From: Bacteroides fragilis
GTDB taxonomy: Bacteria > Bacteroidota > Bacteroidia > Bacteroidales > DTGW01
Direction of reading: 5' to 3'
Length of the DNA: 60,101 bases
NCBI GenBank assembly: GCA_945889005.1
Contig: CAMDBI010000023.1
Span: 1-60,101, forward strand
Part shown: positions 8,797-19,000 of the stretch, one piece after another
Layout: each line of letters begins with the position of its first letter
Position numbering within the stretch: position 1 is the first letter of the stretch
The notes under the pieces: model-generated
The model's database searches: none
Told to the model about the DNA's origin: nothing
Seen by the model: the letters and a program-made list of their open reading frames with translations, nothing else
Program-made: the position numbers and the translations under genes

Positions 8797-9020
8797 TAAA
8801 GTGTTTGTAAATTTTAAGTAATAAGAATTTGTTTTTAATCAATGATTTTTATAATTTTATCAAAATCATAACTATATTAGATTGTTTTTTCTATATATTT
8901 GAAAGCTTAATTTTTTTAGAAAAAGTTTAAATTATATAGAATTAAAATCATAGTAATTAACAAAGCTTTATTGAAGAATATTGTTGATGTTTAATTTGTT
9001 TAATTGGAAAATTTAATTCA

Positions 9021-9395
9021 ATGAAGAACCTGGAACTGAACCCTACAGCAGATACACCTTACGTGTTGTGTGATATACAAGGGAAATTAATAATGAAAGG
9101 AAGGTCATTGCCTGAAAACCCTTCGGCATATTATGCTCCTATATTTGCTTGGGTTAAAGCGTATGAAAACAAATCAATTTTATTAGATTTTAAGTTGGAG
9201 TATTTCAATACATCATCTTCTAAACAAATATTTAATCTAATTAAATTATTGGTTGAGAATTCAAAAATTAGCGATATTAGTGTTAAATGGCATTATGAAG
9301 AAGGAGATTATGACTCGTTAGAAACTGGTCAGCATTATGCGCATTTGTTTAGAATACCTTTCGAATTTATCGAATATGCCGAATCTGAAATGTAA
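9021..9395 (+). CDS. SiaC-family regulatory phosphoprotein (DUF1987)
   Basis: A 124-residue protein of the DUF1987/SiaC family. In Pseudomonas SiaC is phosphorylated on a threonine by the kinase SiaB and dephosphorylated by the PP2C phosphatase SiaA, which controls diguanylate cyclase activity and aggregation. The family segment is visible: LDFKLEYFNTSSSKQIFNLI, with T64 in NTSSS at the equivalent of the phospho-threonine. The C-terminal HYEEGDYDSLETGQHYAHLFRIPFEFIE is also typical. No siaB is adjacent; a PP2C phosphatase is encoded 17 kb away at 26164. It ends in a clear terminator. Confidence 0.85.
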   Translation: MKNLELNPTADTPYVLCDIQGKLIMKGRSLPENPSAYYAPIFAWVKAYENKSILLDFKLEYFNTSSSKQIFNLIKLLVENSKISDISVKWHYEEGDYDSLETGQHYAHLFRIPFEFIEYAESEM

Positions 9396-9420
9396 TTTAT
9401 GATTCAATAAAAATATTTAA

Positions 9421-9448
9421 GCAAGGACAATTTGTTCCTTGCTTTTTT
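9421..9448 (+). terminator. Terminator after the siaC-like gene
   Basis: Stem GCAAGGA / TCCTTGC with an 8-nt loop followed by TTTTTT. Confidence 0.85.
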
Positions 9449-9619
9449 GTTTAATACTAAAGCATTCACAATTAGATGCAAATTTGTTTTATTAAAATAG
9501 TTTATAATAACTGATTGATTTTTAATAAAAATAATTGTATTAGAATTGCTAAATAATATTTTTTTATTATTATTGCGGTGCATTTGAAAAGTTAAACAAA
9601 AATTGTTAGATTAATGATA

Positions 9620-9741
9620 GGGCGTCTCTAAAAACTCGATTTTTTTGATGCTGACGAATTTTTAAACCCGGAGTTTACTGCTGTAAATGAGGAGTTTAAA
9701 AATGAAGCCCAACAAAGAAAAAGCAGTTTTTAGAGATGCAC
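9620..9741. mobile_element. MITE family 1, copy A (122 bp)
   Basis: Begins GGGCGTCTCTAAAAACTCG and ends with the inverted form AGTTTTTAGAGATGCAC, flanked by GATA (9616-9619 and 9742-9745), a 4-bp target duplication. Compared with the 171-bp copies it lacks two internal blocks of roughly 27 and 22 bp. It lies between the siaC-like gene and the TPR lipoprotein gene. Apart from it and the terminator, the 420-bp gap holds nothing recognisable. Confidence 0.85.
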
Positions 9742-9815
9742 GATAATGAAAACGATTCCATTTTTTTTTAATATAAATTAAATAGTAAAATAAATTTTTA
9801 ATTAATACATATCTT

Positions 9816-11537
9816 ATGAGAAGATTAAATATCGCTAGATTGTCACTTTTGGTTCTGTCGGCAGCTGTAATTAGTAGTTGTGGCGGAATTAAGAAAATGA
9901 AAGACCTTGAAGCTTCTGTAAAATACGAAGTTACACCTAAGGTTCTAGAAGTAAATAACAACGAAGTTGAACTTACTGTTACAGGTAAATACCCTGTTAA
10001 GTATTTCAACAAAAAAGCAACCATGACCATTCAACCTGTATTGAAATATAAGACTGGTCAAATAAATTTAAAACCATACTTACTTCAGGGTGAAGCTATA
10101 ACTGGTAATGAAAAAGTAATTTCAAATGCTTCAGGTGGCGAATTTAGTTATAGCGACAAATTTACTTATAAAGAAGAAATGCGTTCAGCAACTGTTGAAG
10201 TGTTTGTTCAGGCTGCTGTTAAAGATCAAAAGTTAGATATTGGCACTTATAAATTGGCCGATGGAATAGTTGCTACATCAAAACTGGTGTTTATCGATCC
10301 AAAATCTTTAATGATGGCCGATAAATTTGTAAGAACAAAACCTCAATCAAAAGAAGCGTCTATCCTTTTCTTAATCAATAAAGACGACGTAAGGGCTTCT
10401 GAGTTGAAAAAACAAGAAATTAAAGATCTTACCGAATATATCAAATCGCTTTCAACCAATCCAAAATTGAAACTTACAGGTATCAATATGTCTTCGTATG
10501 CATCGCCCGATGGTCCGATGGATAAAAACGAAGATTTAGCTGATGGTCGTGGAACATCTGCCGATAAGTTTTTCCGTAAAGAAATGAAGAAAAACAAAAT
10601 TACTCAGGCCGATAGCAACAATTTATTTACTTATTTGAAAACTGCCGAAGACTGGGATGGTTTTAAAAGTTTAATGGAAACATCTGATATTGCCGACAAA
10701 GATCTTATTATTAGAGTATTGTCGATGTATTCAGATGCTGAAGTACGTGAACGTGAAATCAAAAATATTTCGAAAGCATACGAAGAAGTTGCAGAAAAAA
10801 TATTGCCACAATTGCGCCGTGCAAAATTGGTTGTAAACGTTGATGCAGAAGGTTTGACCGACGAAGAAATGTTGATATATGCCGATAGCAACCCTGATAC
10901 TTTTCAAATAGAAGAGTTGCTTTATATTGCTGCAAAAATTAGCGATTTAGACAAAAAAGCTGCTCTTTACAAAAAAGCAACCGAAAAATTTGCAACAGAT
11001 ATTCGTGGTTTCAACAACCTCGGTTATGTGTACATCCAACAAGGAAAGTTAGACGATGCAAAAACCGTACTTGAAGCTGCAAAAGCTTTAGAAAGCAACG
11101 ATGTTGTTAAAAATAATATTGGTGTAGTATTAATGCTTCAAGGCGATATGCCAGCAGCTGAAGAGATTTTAACATCATCTTTGGGAGCTGGAGAATATGT
11201 TAGCTACAACCTTGGTATTATCAATATCATTAAAGGCAAATACGATATTGCAAAAAGTTACTTCGGTACTGCTTGCGAATACAATGCTGCTCTTGCAAAA
11301 GTATTGAACAAAAATTATGAAGATGCATTATCGACACTTCAATGCGACAAAACAGAAGCTGCTAAAGTATTTTATTTAAGATCTGTAGTTGGTGCTCGTA
11401 TCGACAATACCGATATGTTATTCAACAATCTTCGTACTGCTGTTGGAAAAGATTCAAATCTTAAAGCATTTGCTAAAGAAGATGCCGAATTTATTAAATA
11501 CTTTACCAACGATACTTTCAAATCTATCGTAGAATAA
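9816..11537 (+). CDS. TPR lipoprotein
   Basis: A 573-residue lipoprotein. The signal sequence ends in a lipobox (VISSC, C22), so it is probably lipid-anchored in the outer membrane. Residues about 30-340 contain beta-rich repeats followed by a segment (FLINKDDVRASELKKQEIKDLTEYIKSL) resembling an OmpA-like fold; it includes ASPDGPMDKNEDLADGRG, which resembles the family's GY(A)SPDG motif. From about 380 to 560 there are tetratricopeptide repeats (RGFNNLGYVYIQQGKLDDAKTVLEAA and VKNNIGVVLMLQGDMPAAEEIL, each within one repeat). Such proteins are common in Bacteroidales and presumed envelope scaffolds. Codon use is regular, suggesting good expression. Exact role unknown. Confidence 0.8.
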   Translation: MRRLNIARLSLLVLSAAVISSCGGIKKMKDLEASVKYEVTPKVLEVNNNEVELTVTGKYPVKYFNKKATMTIQPVLKYKTGQINLKPYLLQGEAITGNEKVISNASGGEFSYSDKFTYKEEMRSATVEVFVQAAVKDQKLDIGTYKLADGIVATSKLVFIDPKSLMMADKFVRTKPQSKEASILFLINKDDVRASELKKQEIKDLTEYIKSLSTNPKLKLTGINMSSYASPDGPMDKNEDLADGRGTSADKFFRKEMKKNKITQADSNNLFTYLKTAEDWDGFKSLMETSDIADKDLIIRVLSMYSDAEVREREIKNISKAYEEVAEKILPQLRRAKLVVNVDAEGLTDEEMLIYADSNPDTFQIEELLYIAAKISDLDKKAALYKKATEKFATDIRGFNNLGYVYIQQGKLDDAKTVLEAAKALESNDVVKNNIGVVLMLQGDMPAAEEILTSSLGAGEYVSYNLGIINIIKGKYDIAKSYFGTACEYNAALAKVLNKNYEDALSTLQCDKTEAAKVFYLRSVVGARIDNTDMLFNNLRTAVGKDSNLKAFAKEDAEFIKYFTNDTFKSIVE

Positions 11538-11563
11538 TTTTTTAAAAAATAAACAAAAAAAAA

Positions 11564-11591
11564 GGCTGCTAAATTTTAGCAGCCTTTTTTT
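11564..11591. terminator. Terminator after the TPR lipoprotein gene
   Basis: Perfect hairpin GGCTGCTAAA / TTTAGCAGCC followed by a T run and preceded by an A run, so it could also work on the other strand. Confidence 0.9.
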
Positions 11592-11606
11592 GATATATAG
11601 TAGAAA

Positions 11607-11650
11607 AATAAAACCCATGTAAGTTTTTTCTTACATGGGTTTTATTTTTT
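11607..11650. terminator. Terminator facing tRNA-Arg
   Basis: Hairpin TAAAACCCATGTAAG / CTTACATGGGTTTTA with T runs on both sides. It sits just after the 3' end of the minus-strand tRNA-Arg and is its probable terminator. Confidence 0.75.
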
Positions 11651-11652
11651 TG

Positions 11653-11726
11653 TGATCAGGAAGGGATTCGAACCCTTGACCCACAGCTTAGAAGGCTGTT
11701 GCTCTATCCAACTGAGCTACCCGACC
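11653..11726 (-). tRNA. tRNA-Arg (anticodon TCT)
   Basis: 74-nt cloverleaf on the reverse strand: acceptor GGTCGGG / CCTGATC (two G-T wobbles), anticodon stem ACAGC/GCTGT with loop CTTCTAA (anticodon TCT), T-arm GGGTTCGAATCCC, discriminator A. CCA is not encoded, unlike tRNA-Phe in this window. Confidence 0.95.
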
Positions 11727-11841
11727 ATGATATTGTGGACTGTGGCTTGTGATCCGTGATAAGTATGCTGTATATTATGTAGTAACTAACTTTACATTTT
11801 ATTTAATAAAACTGTTATTTACCAATATTTGACGGATCTCC

Positions 11842-11883
11842 ATTCACTATTCACTGTTCACCGTTCACCGTTCACCGTTCACG
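11842..11883. repeat. Six-unit 7-bp tandem repeat
   Basis: Units are ATTCACT, ATTCACT, GTTCACC, GTTCACC, GTTCACC, GTTCACG. It lies in the gap between tRNA-Arg and aguB. The rest of that 260-bp gap shows only the putative aguB promoter. Confidence 0.85.
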
Positions 11884-11930
11884 AATTTTCAGGCTGCAAA
11901 TTTATTAAATTTCAATTACCACTTGTACTA

Positions 11931-11965
11931 TTTGTGAAAAAAAATAACGATATTTAATATCTTTG
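11931..11965 (+). promoter_or_regulatory. Possible promoter for aguB
   Basis: TTTG (11931-11934) and -7 box TATCTTTG (11958-11965) separated by 23 bp, slightly more than the usual 19-21. The start codon follows 19 bp after the -7 box. Confidence 0.45.
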
Positions 11966-11984
11966 TTGTCATAAAAAACAGAAA

Positions 11985-12854
11985 ATGTCTAATATTCTAA
12001 AGCTTGGCTATATACAAACATCGTGTGTAGCCGATGTTAAAACCAACATAAGCCAAACAGCCAATAAAATAAAAGACTTGGCAGAACGTGGTGCTCGTAT
12101 TATTTGTTTGCAAGAGCTTTTCTCTACTTTGTATTTTTGCAATGAAGAGAATCACGATTTTTTTAATTATGCCGAGCAAATACCCGGAACAACCACTGAT
12201 TTTTTTCAGCAGGTTGCTAGGCAATTTAATGTTGTATTGGTATTGTCGTTGTTCGAGAAGCGAGCTATGGGCTTGTACCACAATACCGCGGTAGTAATAG
12301 ATGCCGATGGTTGTTTGCTAGGTATTTACCGAAAAAGCCATATACCCGACGATCCCGGGTTTTACGAGAAATTTTATTTTACACCGGGCGATACAGGTTA
12401 TAAGGTATTCGAAACAAAATTTGCAAAGATCGGAGTGCTTGTATGTTGGGATCAGTGGTATCCCGAAGCGGCTCGTATTACTTCGCTAATGGGTGCCGAG
12501 GTGTTATTTTATCCAACTGCTATTGGTTGGGATATAAATGAAGCTGATATTTCCATAAACGACGAACAATACAATGCTTGGCAAACCATTCAACGTGCGC
12601 ATGCTATTGCCAATGGGGTGCATGTTGTGTCGGTCAATCGAATTGGACAGGAGAGTGGTACTCGTTTTTGGGGTGGTTCGTTTGTTGCAAATCCTTTTGG
12701 TTCGCTTATTTACTTGTCGAACCACGACGATGAGGACTTACCTACTGTCGATATAGACCTCGATAAGTCTGAGTATTACAGACGAACTTGGCCTTTTTTG
12801 CGCGATAGACGAATCGATAATTATAAGCCAATATTGAAAAGATTTATCGATTAA
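11985..12854 (+). CDS. aguB: N-carbamoylputrescine amidase
   Basis: A 289-residue carbon-nitrogen hydrolase (nitrilase superfamily). The catalytic triad is complete: E44 in ICLQELF, K117 in YRKSHIPDDPG and C154 in VLVCWDQWYPEAAR. It hydrolyses N-carbamoylputrescine to putrescine, ammonia and CO2 in the cytoplasm. The pairing with agmatine deiminase 42 bp downstream fixes the substrate within the superfamily. The two genes convert agmatine to putrescine; an arginine decarboxylase is not in the window. Confidence 0.93.
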   Translation: MSNILKLGYIQTSCVADVKTNISQTANKIKDLAERGARIICLQELFSTLYFCNEENHDFFNYAEQIPGTTTDFFQQVARQFNVVLVLSLFEKRAMGLYHNTAVVIDADGCLLGIYRKSHIPDDPGFYEKFYFTPGDTGYKVFETKFAKIGVLVCWDQWYPEAARITSLMGAEVLFYPTAIGWDINEADISINDEQYNAWQTIQRAHAIANGVHVVSVNRIGQESGTRFWGGSFVANPFGSLIYLSNHDDEDLPTVDIDLDKSEYYRRTWPFLRDRRIDNYKPILKRFID

Positions 12855-12896
12855 GGTATTTCGAAATATTTAATAACAATTAATTAATAACTACTA

Positions 12897-13961
12897 ATGG
12901 AAGTGTCGCATAATATACAAACTGCTCAAAACTCACCAAAATCTCTGGGTTATCATTTTCCGGCCGAATGGGAAAAGCATGAAGCTACTTGGCTTACATT
13001 TCCTTGGTGCGACGATTCTTTTCCCGGTAAAATGAATGCTATATTGCCATCGTATATGCATTTTGTCAAAACAATTAGTTTAGGAGAGAAAGTTCGTATC
13101 AATGTAAATGATTTAACTATTAAAACTAAAGTTGAAGAATTAATTCAGAAATATGCAATTGATCCAACTCAGATCGAATTGTTTTTTCATTCCAGCGACG
13201 ATGTTTGGTGTCGCGATCATGGTCCTTCATTTGTAATAAACAATCACTTAGCAGAGCGAAAAGCCATTGTCGATTGGGGATTCAATGCCTGGGGAGGTAA
13301 GTATCCTTCGGAAAACGACAATAATATACCTTCTCAAATAGCTGAAAGTTTCAAGCTCCCAATGTTCAAGCCTGGAATTTTTATGGAAGGCGGATCGGTC
13401 GACTTTAATGGTAAAGGTACTGTACTTACTACCGAAGCTTGTTTGTTGAACGAAAACCGTAATCCACATCTCTCAAAAAAACAGATTGAACAATATTTAG
13501 TCGATTATTATGGCGTTGAAAATATTCTTTGGCTCAACGATGGTATTGAGGGCGACGATACCGACGGGCATGTCGACGATATTACTCGTTTTGTTAATGA
13601 AGATACTGTTGTTACGGCTATTGAAACCAGTATGTCAGACGCCAATTATATGCCTCTCAAGATTAACAGACATAAATTGAGTAAAATGCACCTCGAAAAT
13701 GGTAAACAACTCAATGTGGTCGAATTGCCGATGCCTCACAAAGTAATTCACAACGGAAGAAGGCTTCCGGCTTCTTATGCCAATTTTTATATTTGCAATC
13801 ATGCTGTAATTGTACCCATGTTTGGCTGTAAAGCCGACAATAAAGCTGTAGATATTATTTCAACTTTGTTTCCCGACAGAAAAGTTGTTGGTATCGATTC
13901 GGTAGATATTGTATGGGGTTTTGGTAGTTTTCATTGTTTGAGTCAGCAAGAGCCTGTCTGA
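12897..13961 (+). CDS. aguA: Agmatine deiminase
   Basis: A 354-residue guanidino-group-modifying enzyme of the PAD_porph family. Visible landmarks are FPAEWEKHEATWLTFPW (about 21-37), WCRDHGPSF (about 103-111), the substrate-binding GDDTDGHVDDITRF and the nucleophile C347 in GFGSFHCLSQQ. It converts agmatine to N-carbamoylputrescine, which the upstream aguB product hydrolyses. The 42-bp gap and same strand indicate an operon. A MITE begins 22 bp after the stop codon. Confidence 0.94.
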   Translation: MEVSHNIQTAQNSPKSLGYHFPAEWEKHEATWLTFPWCDDSFPGKMNAILPSYMHFVKTISLGEKVRINVNDLTIKTKVEELIQKYAIDPTQIELFFHSSDDVWCRDHGPSFVINNHLAERKAIVDWGFNAWGGKYPSENDNNIPSQIAESFKLPMFKPGIFMEGGSVDFNGKGTVLTTEACLLNENRNPHLSKKQIEQYLVDYYGVENILWLNDGIEGDDTDGHVDDITRFVNEDTVVTAIETSMSDANYMPLKINRHKLSKMHLENGKQLNVVELPMPHKVIHNGRRLPASYANFYICNHAVIVPMFGCKADNKAVDIISTLFPDRKVVGIDSVDIVWGFGSFHCLSQQEPV

Positions 13962-13983
13962 TAAATAATATTGATATAGTAAA

Positions 13984-14154
13984 GGGCGTCTCTAAAAACT
14001 CGATTTTTTGAGGCGGACAAATTTTTTAACCCGGAGTTTACTATTGTAAATGTGTTACACTGAGCGAAAGCCGAAGCGAGGAGTTTAAAAATGAAGTCCA
14101 ACAAAGAACCCCGAAGGGCACAGCGTAGTTAAAAAGCAGTTTTTAGAGATGTCC
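13984..14154. mobile_element. MITE family 1, copy B (171 bp)
   Basis: Ends GGGCGTCTCTAAAAACT and AGTTTTTAGAGATGTCC, with target duplication TAAA (13980-13983 and 14155-14158). It lies between the convergent stop codons of aguA and argS. Full-length form with both internal blocks. Confidence 0.88.
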
Positions 14155-14209
14155 TAAAGTAAAATTTATATGTGATATTCGAAATTAATCAATATTGAAT
14201 GTTTTTTTA

Positions 14210-16000
14210 TTACATTCTCTCAGGCACTTCAATACCAAGTAATCCCATACCCGATTTTATTACCATTGCTATTTTGCCCGATAACACAAGTCGTAGGTTG
14301 CGATTCGATTCATTTTCTTCGCGAAGAATAGAATATTCGTGATAAAATTGATTGTATTCGCGCACAAGTTCGTAGCAATAATTGGCAATAAGAGCAGGAC
14401 TCATGTTTTCGCCTGCTTCTTTCACTACAGAAGGAAATTCGAAAAGCATTTTTATTAGTGCTTTTTCTTTGTCGTTTATAAAGGTGTTTGAATCAATATT
14501 GTGTGCCGAAACATTCATCATTGAAGCTTTTCGGGCTACCGATCGAATACGGGCGTATGTGTATTGTATAAATGGACCTGTGTTGCCATTAAAATCAATA
14601 GATTCCTTTGGATCAAAGGTCATATTTTTTCTTGGATCGACTTTGAGTATAAAATATTTCAATGCTCCCAAACCAATAATTTGAGATATTTTTTCTTTTT
14701 CTTCATTTGATAAGCCATCAAGTTTGCCAAGTTGTTCAGACATTTCCCGGGCTGTCGAAATCATTTCTTCGATAAGGTCGTCGGCATCGACCACTGTACC
14801 TTCGCGCGATTTCATTTTACCTTCGGGTAGTTCCACCATGCCATACGACATGTGTTCAATGCCCGACGCCCATTTGTAACCAAGTTTACTCAATACAATG
14901 CTCAAAGCCTTGAAATGGTATTCTTGTTCGTTTCCAACGACATATATTATTTTCTCTATCGGGTATTCTGTAAAACGTTGGTGAGCAGTGCCAATATCCT
15001 GAGTCATGTATACCGAAGTTCCATCGCTTCTGAGAAGTAATTTGTGGTCGAGCCCTTCGGCTGTCATATCTGCCCAAACTGAGCCATCGTCTTTTTTGTA
15101 TAAATAATTATTCTTAAGTCCTTCTTGAACAATTGCTTTTCCCAAAAGGTATGTTTGCGATTCGTAATAAATACGGTCGAAATCTACTCCCATTTTCTTG
15201 TAAGTCTCGTCAAATCCTTGGTACACCCAATTGTTCATTGTGTTCCAAAGTTCGAGGGTTGCTGGGTCGTTGGCTTCCCATTTGCGCAACATTGCCTGTG
15301 CTTCGAGTATTATGGGTGCTTGTTTCTCGGCTTCTTCTTGTGTTTTTCCCTGAGCAATAAGATCTTTTATTTCTTGTTTGTATTCCTTATCAAATTTTAC
15401 ATAGTAGTCGCCAACCAAATGGTCGCCTTTAGTATTAGCCGATTGGGGTGTTGCTCCATTGCCAAACTTTTGCCATGCCAGCATGCTTTTGCATATATGA
15501 ATACCTCGGTCGTTTACCAGGTTTACTTTGGTTATTGTGTGATTGTTGGCTTTGAGTATTTCTGCTATCGAATATCCCAATAGATTGTTGCGAATATGGC
15601 CTAAATGAAGGGGTTTATTGGTGTTTGGCGAGGAGTATTCGACCATTATTTGTTTCGATGTGGTATTCGAAAACAAATTTTCTTTTTCAAATTCCTTTAA
15701 AAAACCTAACCAATAATTATTCTCAATTTCAATATTGAGAAAGCCTTTTATTATATTGAACGAGGCAATGTATGACAAGTTGTTTTTTAAATAGTTGCCA
15801 ATTTCATTTGCTGTTTGCTCCGGATTTTTCTTTGAAATTTTCAGAAAGGGAAAAACAACCAATGTAAAGTCGCCCGTGAATTCTTTGCGGGTTTTTTGTA
15901 TTTGAATGAGTGTGTTATCAATTTCGGTTTGATAAAGTTCGGCGATCGATTTCTTAACTGTTTCGAAAAGCAAATTGTCAATAAGTTGCATGGACTTCAT
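14210..16000 (-). CDS. argS: Arginyl-tRNA synthetase
   Basis: A 596-residue class I aminoacyl-tRNA synthetase. The N-terminal tRNA-recognition domain occupies about residues 1-110. The HIGH-type motif is HLGHIRNN in SPNTNKPLHLGHIRNN (about 125-140), and the KMSKS counterpart is GKMKSREGTVV (about 395-405). The C-terminal DALR anticodon-binding domain ends the protein (LRLVLSGKIAMVIKSGMGLLGI). Start at ATG 15998-16000; a second ATG three codons later (MQLIDNLL) is equally possible. A promoter lies just upstream. Confidence 0.96.
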   Translation of the reverse strand: MKSMQLIDNLLFETVKKSIAELYQTEIDNTLIQIQKTRKEFTGDFTLVVFPFLKISKKNPEQTANEIGNYLKNNLSYIASFNIIKGFLNIEIENNYWLGFLKEFEKENLFSNTTSKQIMVEYSSPNTNKPLHLGHIRNNLLGYSIAEILKANNHTITKVNLVNDRGIHICKSMLAWQKFGNGATPQSANTKGDHLVGDYYVKFDKEYKQEIKDLIAQGKTQEEAEKQAPIILEAQAMLRKWEANDPATLELWNTMNNWVYQGFDETYKKMGVDFDRIYYESQTYLLGKAIVQEGLKNNYLYKKDDGSVWADMTAEGLDHKLLLRSDGTSVYMTQDIGTAHQRFTEYPIEKIIYVVGNEQEYHFKALSIVLSKLGYKWASGIEHMSYGMVELPEGKMKSREGTVVDADDLIEEMISTAREMSEQLGKLDGLSNEEKEKISQIIGLGALKYFILKVDPRKNMTFDPKESIDFNGNTGPFIQYTYARIRSVARKASMMNVSAHNIDSNTFINDKEKALIKMLFEFPSVVKEAGENMSPALIANYCYELVREYNQFYHEYSILREENESNRNLRLVLSGKIAMVIKSGMGLLGIEVPERM

Positions 16001-16011
16001 TTTTGGAGTCG

Positions 16012-16042
16012 CAAATATAGTAAGAATCGTAAAATATGAAAA
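16012..16042 (-). promoter_or_regulatory. Putative argS promoter
   Basis: On the reverse strand TTTT, 19 bp, then -7 box TATATTTG (16012-16019), 11 bp before the argS ATG. The -33 box is imperfect (TTTT rather than TTTG). Confidence 0.5.
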
Positions 16043-16045
16043 GTA

Positions 16046-19000
16046 TTAATGCTTGATTCGGTCCGAATGTTCTCTTAATTTTGAAAAAAGTGCTACTTTG
16101 CTTATTGGTTTTGCCAAATAATCGTCGCAACCAGCTTCTAACGCTTTTTGCTTTTCGTCTGAAAAGGCAAATGCTGTTTGGGCAATAATTGGAATCTTGG
16201 GATTTATTTCTTTTAATATCTTTACAGCATCATATCCATTCATAACAGGCATTTTCATGTCGAGCAATATGAGCGATACATCTGGATGATTGTTTAGAAG
16301 ATTTATGGTATCCTGTCCGTTGTATGCTCTTATTATTTCAACTTTTGTCAACTCTAAAATTTCTTTTAAAAAGTCAAAATTTACATTTTCATCTTCTGCA
16401 ACAATAATTTTTTTGCCTTGTAACAATGGCGTGTAACTCGCCGATTCGAATGTTTGATGGGTTTCGTCGTTTTCGGGTACTAAATAGGGTATTGAAAAGC
16501 CAAAAGTAGAACCTTGGTTTATTTTAGATCTAACTCCGATTGTACCTCCTAAAAGCTCTGTATATGCTTTTGCAATTGCCAATCCAAGTCCGGTGCCTCC
16601 ATAGTTTCTTTTGTTGCTGTACTCTACTTGTCTGAATCGTTCAAATATTGTTTCAATATATTCATTTTCAATTCCTATTCCTGTGTCTTTTACAAAAAAC
16701 TCAATATTTGTAGTATTTACAGTATATTGGATCTCTATTTTGCCCGATTCGGTAAATTTCAATGCATTGCTTACTAGGTTGGTCAATATTTGTTTCAGTT
16801 TTACATCGTCTGTGATTATATATGCCTGATATTCAATATTGCTCGTAAGTGTCAGATCTATGTTTTTCAAAATTGCAATGGGTTGGTAAAACTCAAATAT
16901 TTCATTTAAGGCTTCGTTGAGGTTAAATTTGCAGTTGTTAATAGCTATTTGTCCCGATTCTATTTTTGAAATGTCAATTATGTCATTGATTATCGACAGT
17001 AGTTGTTTGCTACTTCTATTTATTATATCTACAAACTGTCGTTGTTTATCTTCGGGCAAATCGGGCGAATTGAGCAAATCGGCAAAGCCTATAATGCCAT
17101 TCATGGGGGTTCTTATTTCGTGGCTCATATTTGCCAAAAATGCCGATTTGAGCTTGTCGCTTTCTTCTGCTTTCTCTTTTGCCTTTTTGAGTTCTGTTTC
17201 TTTCTCGATACGTATCAAGAAGTTTTGCATAATAATTGTAAATGTTTCGAAACTGCTAACAAGGTTTAGAGGGGTTTCTTTTAGTAGTCTCGAACCTGCA
17301 ACAACAACTGCAATGTTTTGAGAGAAATTATTTATTGGTAACAACGAACATGATTGAATTTTTTCGTTATTGGTCAAGGGTTTAAGAAATTCGGGCAATT
17401 CGGTTAATGTAAAATAAAGTGTTTTACCATTATTGAGAAGCTCTTGATTGTGAGGGTCTATGTGTAAATTCTTTTTTTGTGAAGTAATGTCACTTAGTTC
17501 CCCACTGTATGTGTGCAATTTATAAATATTGCTTTCGTCGCATAAGAAAATGCCTACAAAATCAATATCGCTAAATCGATTAATAATTTCAGAAATCTCC
17601 AAATATGACTGTTCTGGGGTATTACATTTGTTGAGTTTTAACGATAAGTCGCGTTGGGCAACTAAGGCTGTTTGACTTATTTTTAGTTCGTATTCTTTTG
17701 CCGAACGTTCGGTTAAGTCTTCTATGATTCCAAGCAATGTATCGGGTTTGCCTTCGGCATCGTACATCGGAACTTTTATGGTATGAAGCTGAAATGTTCC
17801 ATTGGCGGTATTTACTATTTCGTATGGAATATCAATTGCCTTACCATCTGACATTACTTTTTCATCTGTTTTTCTAAAATATTCGATTTCTTCAATATTG
17901 GCAACCAAGTCATAATCAGTTTTACCAATCATATCTTCTTTCTTATTGCCAAATATTTGCTCCATTTTCCGATTCCAAACACTAAACCGGTAGTTTTCAG
18001 GTATATATTTGGCAAATATTCCAAGGGGTATGTTTTCTAGAATGGTTTCAATATAATCGCGTTGTTTTCGGATGGTTTCGATGTGTTTCTTTCGTTCCGA
18101 AAGATTTCGCAATATAATTAATACAGCATCTTCTTTCTCGTATATTATTGGTCGTGCCGATGTCTCAACATAAATAACCGAGCCATCGAATGCAATATAT
18201 TTTTCTTCAACAAATGGTATCGGTTTTCTATATAGCGAAATGTCTTCTATTCTTTTTTTAACTTCATCGACATATAATGGGTGTACAAATTCAAGGGCAT
18301 TTCGACCCAAAATGTCACGTTGCGATCGGGCTCCCAACCATTCAACAACCGATGGGTTCACAAATTTTATAACTCCTTTTACATGTACAACTATTCCGTC
18401 GGGCGACATCGATATCAAGGTGCGGTATTTTTCTTCTTTCTCGGTCAGACTGAGGTTTAATTCTTTGTTCTCATTTATTTTGCTTTCGAGTTCTTTATTA
18501 ACTCGTTGTAATTCGTTGTTCTTTAGGCTATATTGTTGCAAAGAACTATCTAATACCTTTCGTGTTTGGATTATAAAAAAGAATAGAACCATGGAATAAA
18601 TTGAAAAAGAAATACCTCGACTTATCCATATAGTTGAGTCGTTCGAATAACTTACTACTTCAATTCCGAACGATAAATATCCAAGTTTTAATAATATTGT
18701 ATAGATAATTAATATAATAATTGAAAAACTGATGGTCATCCAACCAATTCGTTTGCCATATATAACTGAATTTAAAACTATTACAAACAATAGCATTAGC
18801 ATAGCTTCGCTTGCTAATCCGATGCTCGAAAATAATATGCAGCTATGTATGAAGAGAACTATAGAAATATACAAGGTTCTAAAATGAAAACTGATGCTTC
18901 TTCGAAAAATGTATAAAATCAAAATTGAGAGCGCAATAATAGTGTCAGAGAGGCTAATAATAAATGAATTGGTAGCTATCGATTTTTGAAAATCGATGAT

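Noticed and set aside
11842-11883. CRISPR array
   Set aside because: A contiguous 7-bp tandem repeat without spacers; no cas genes in the window.
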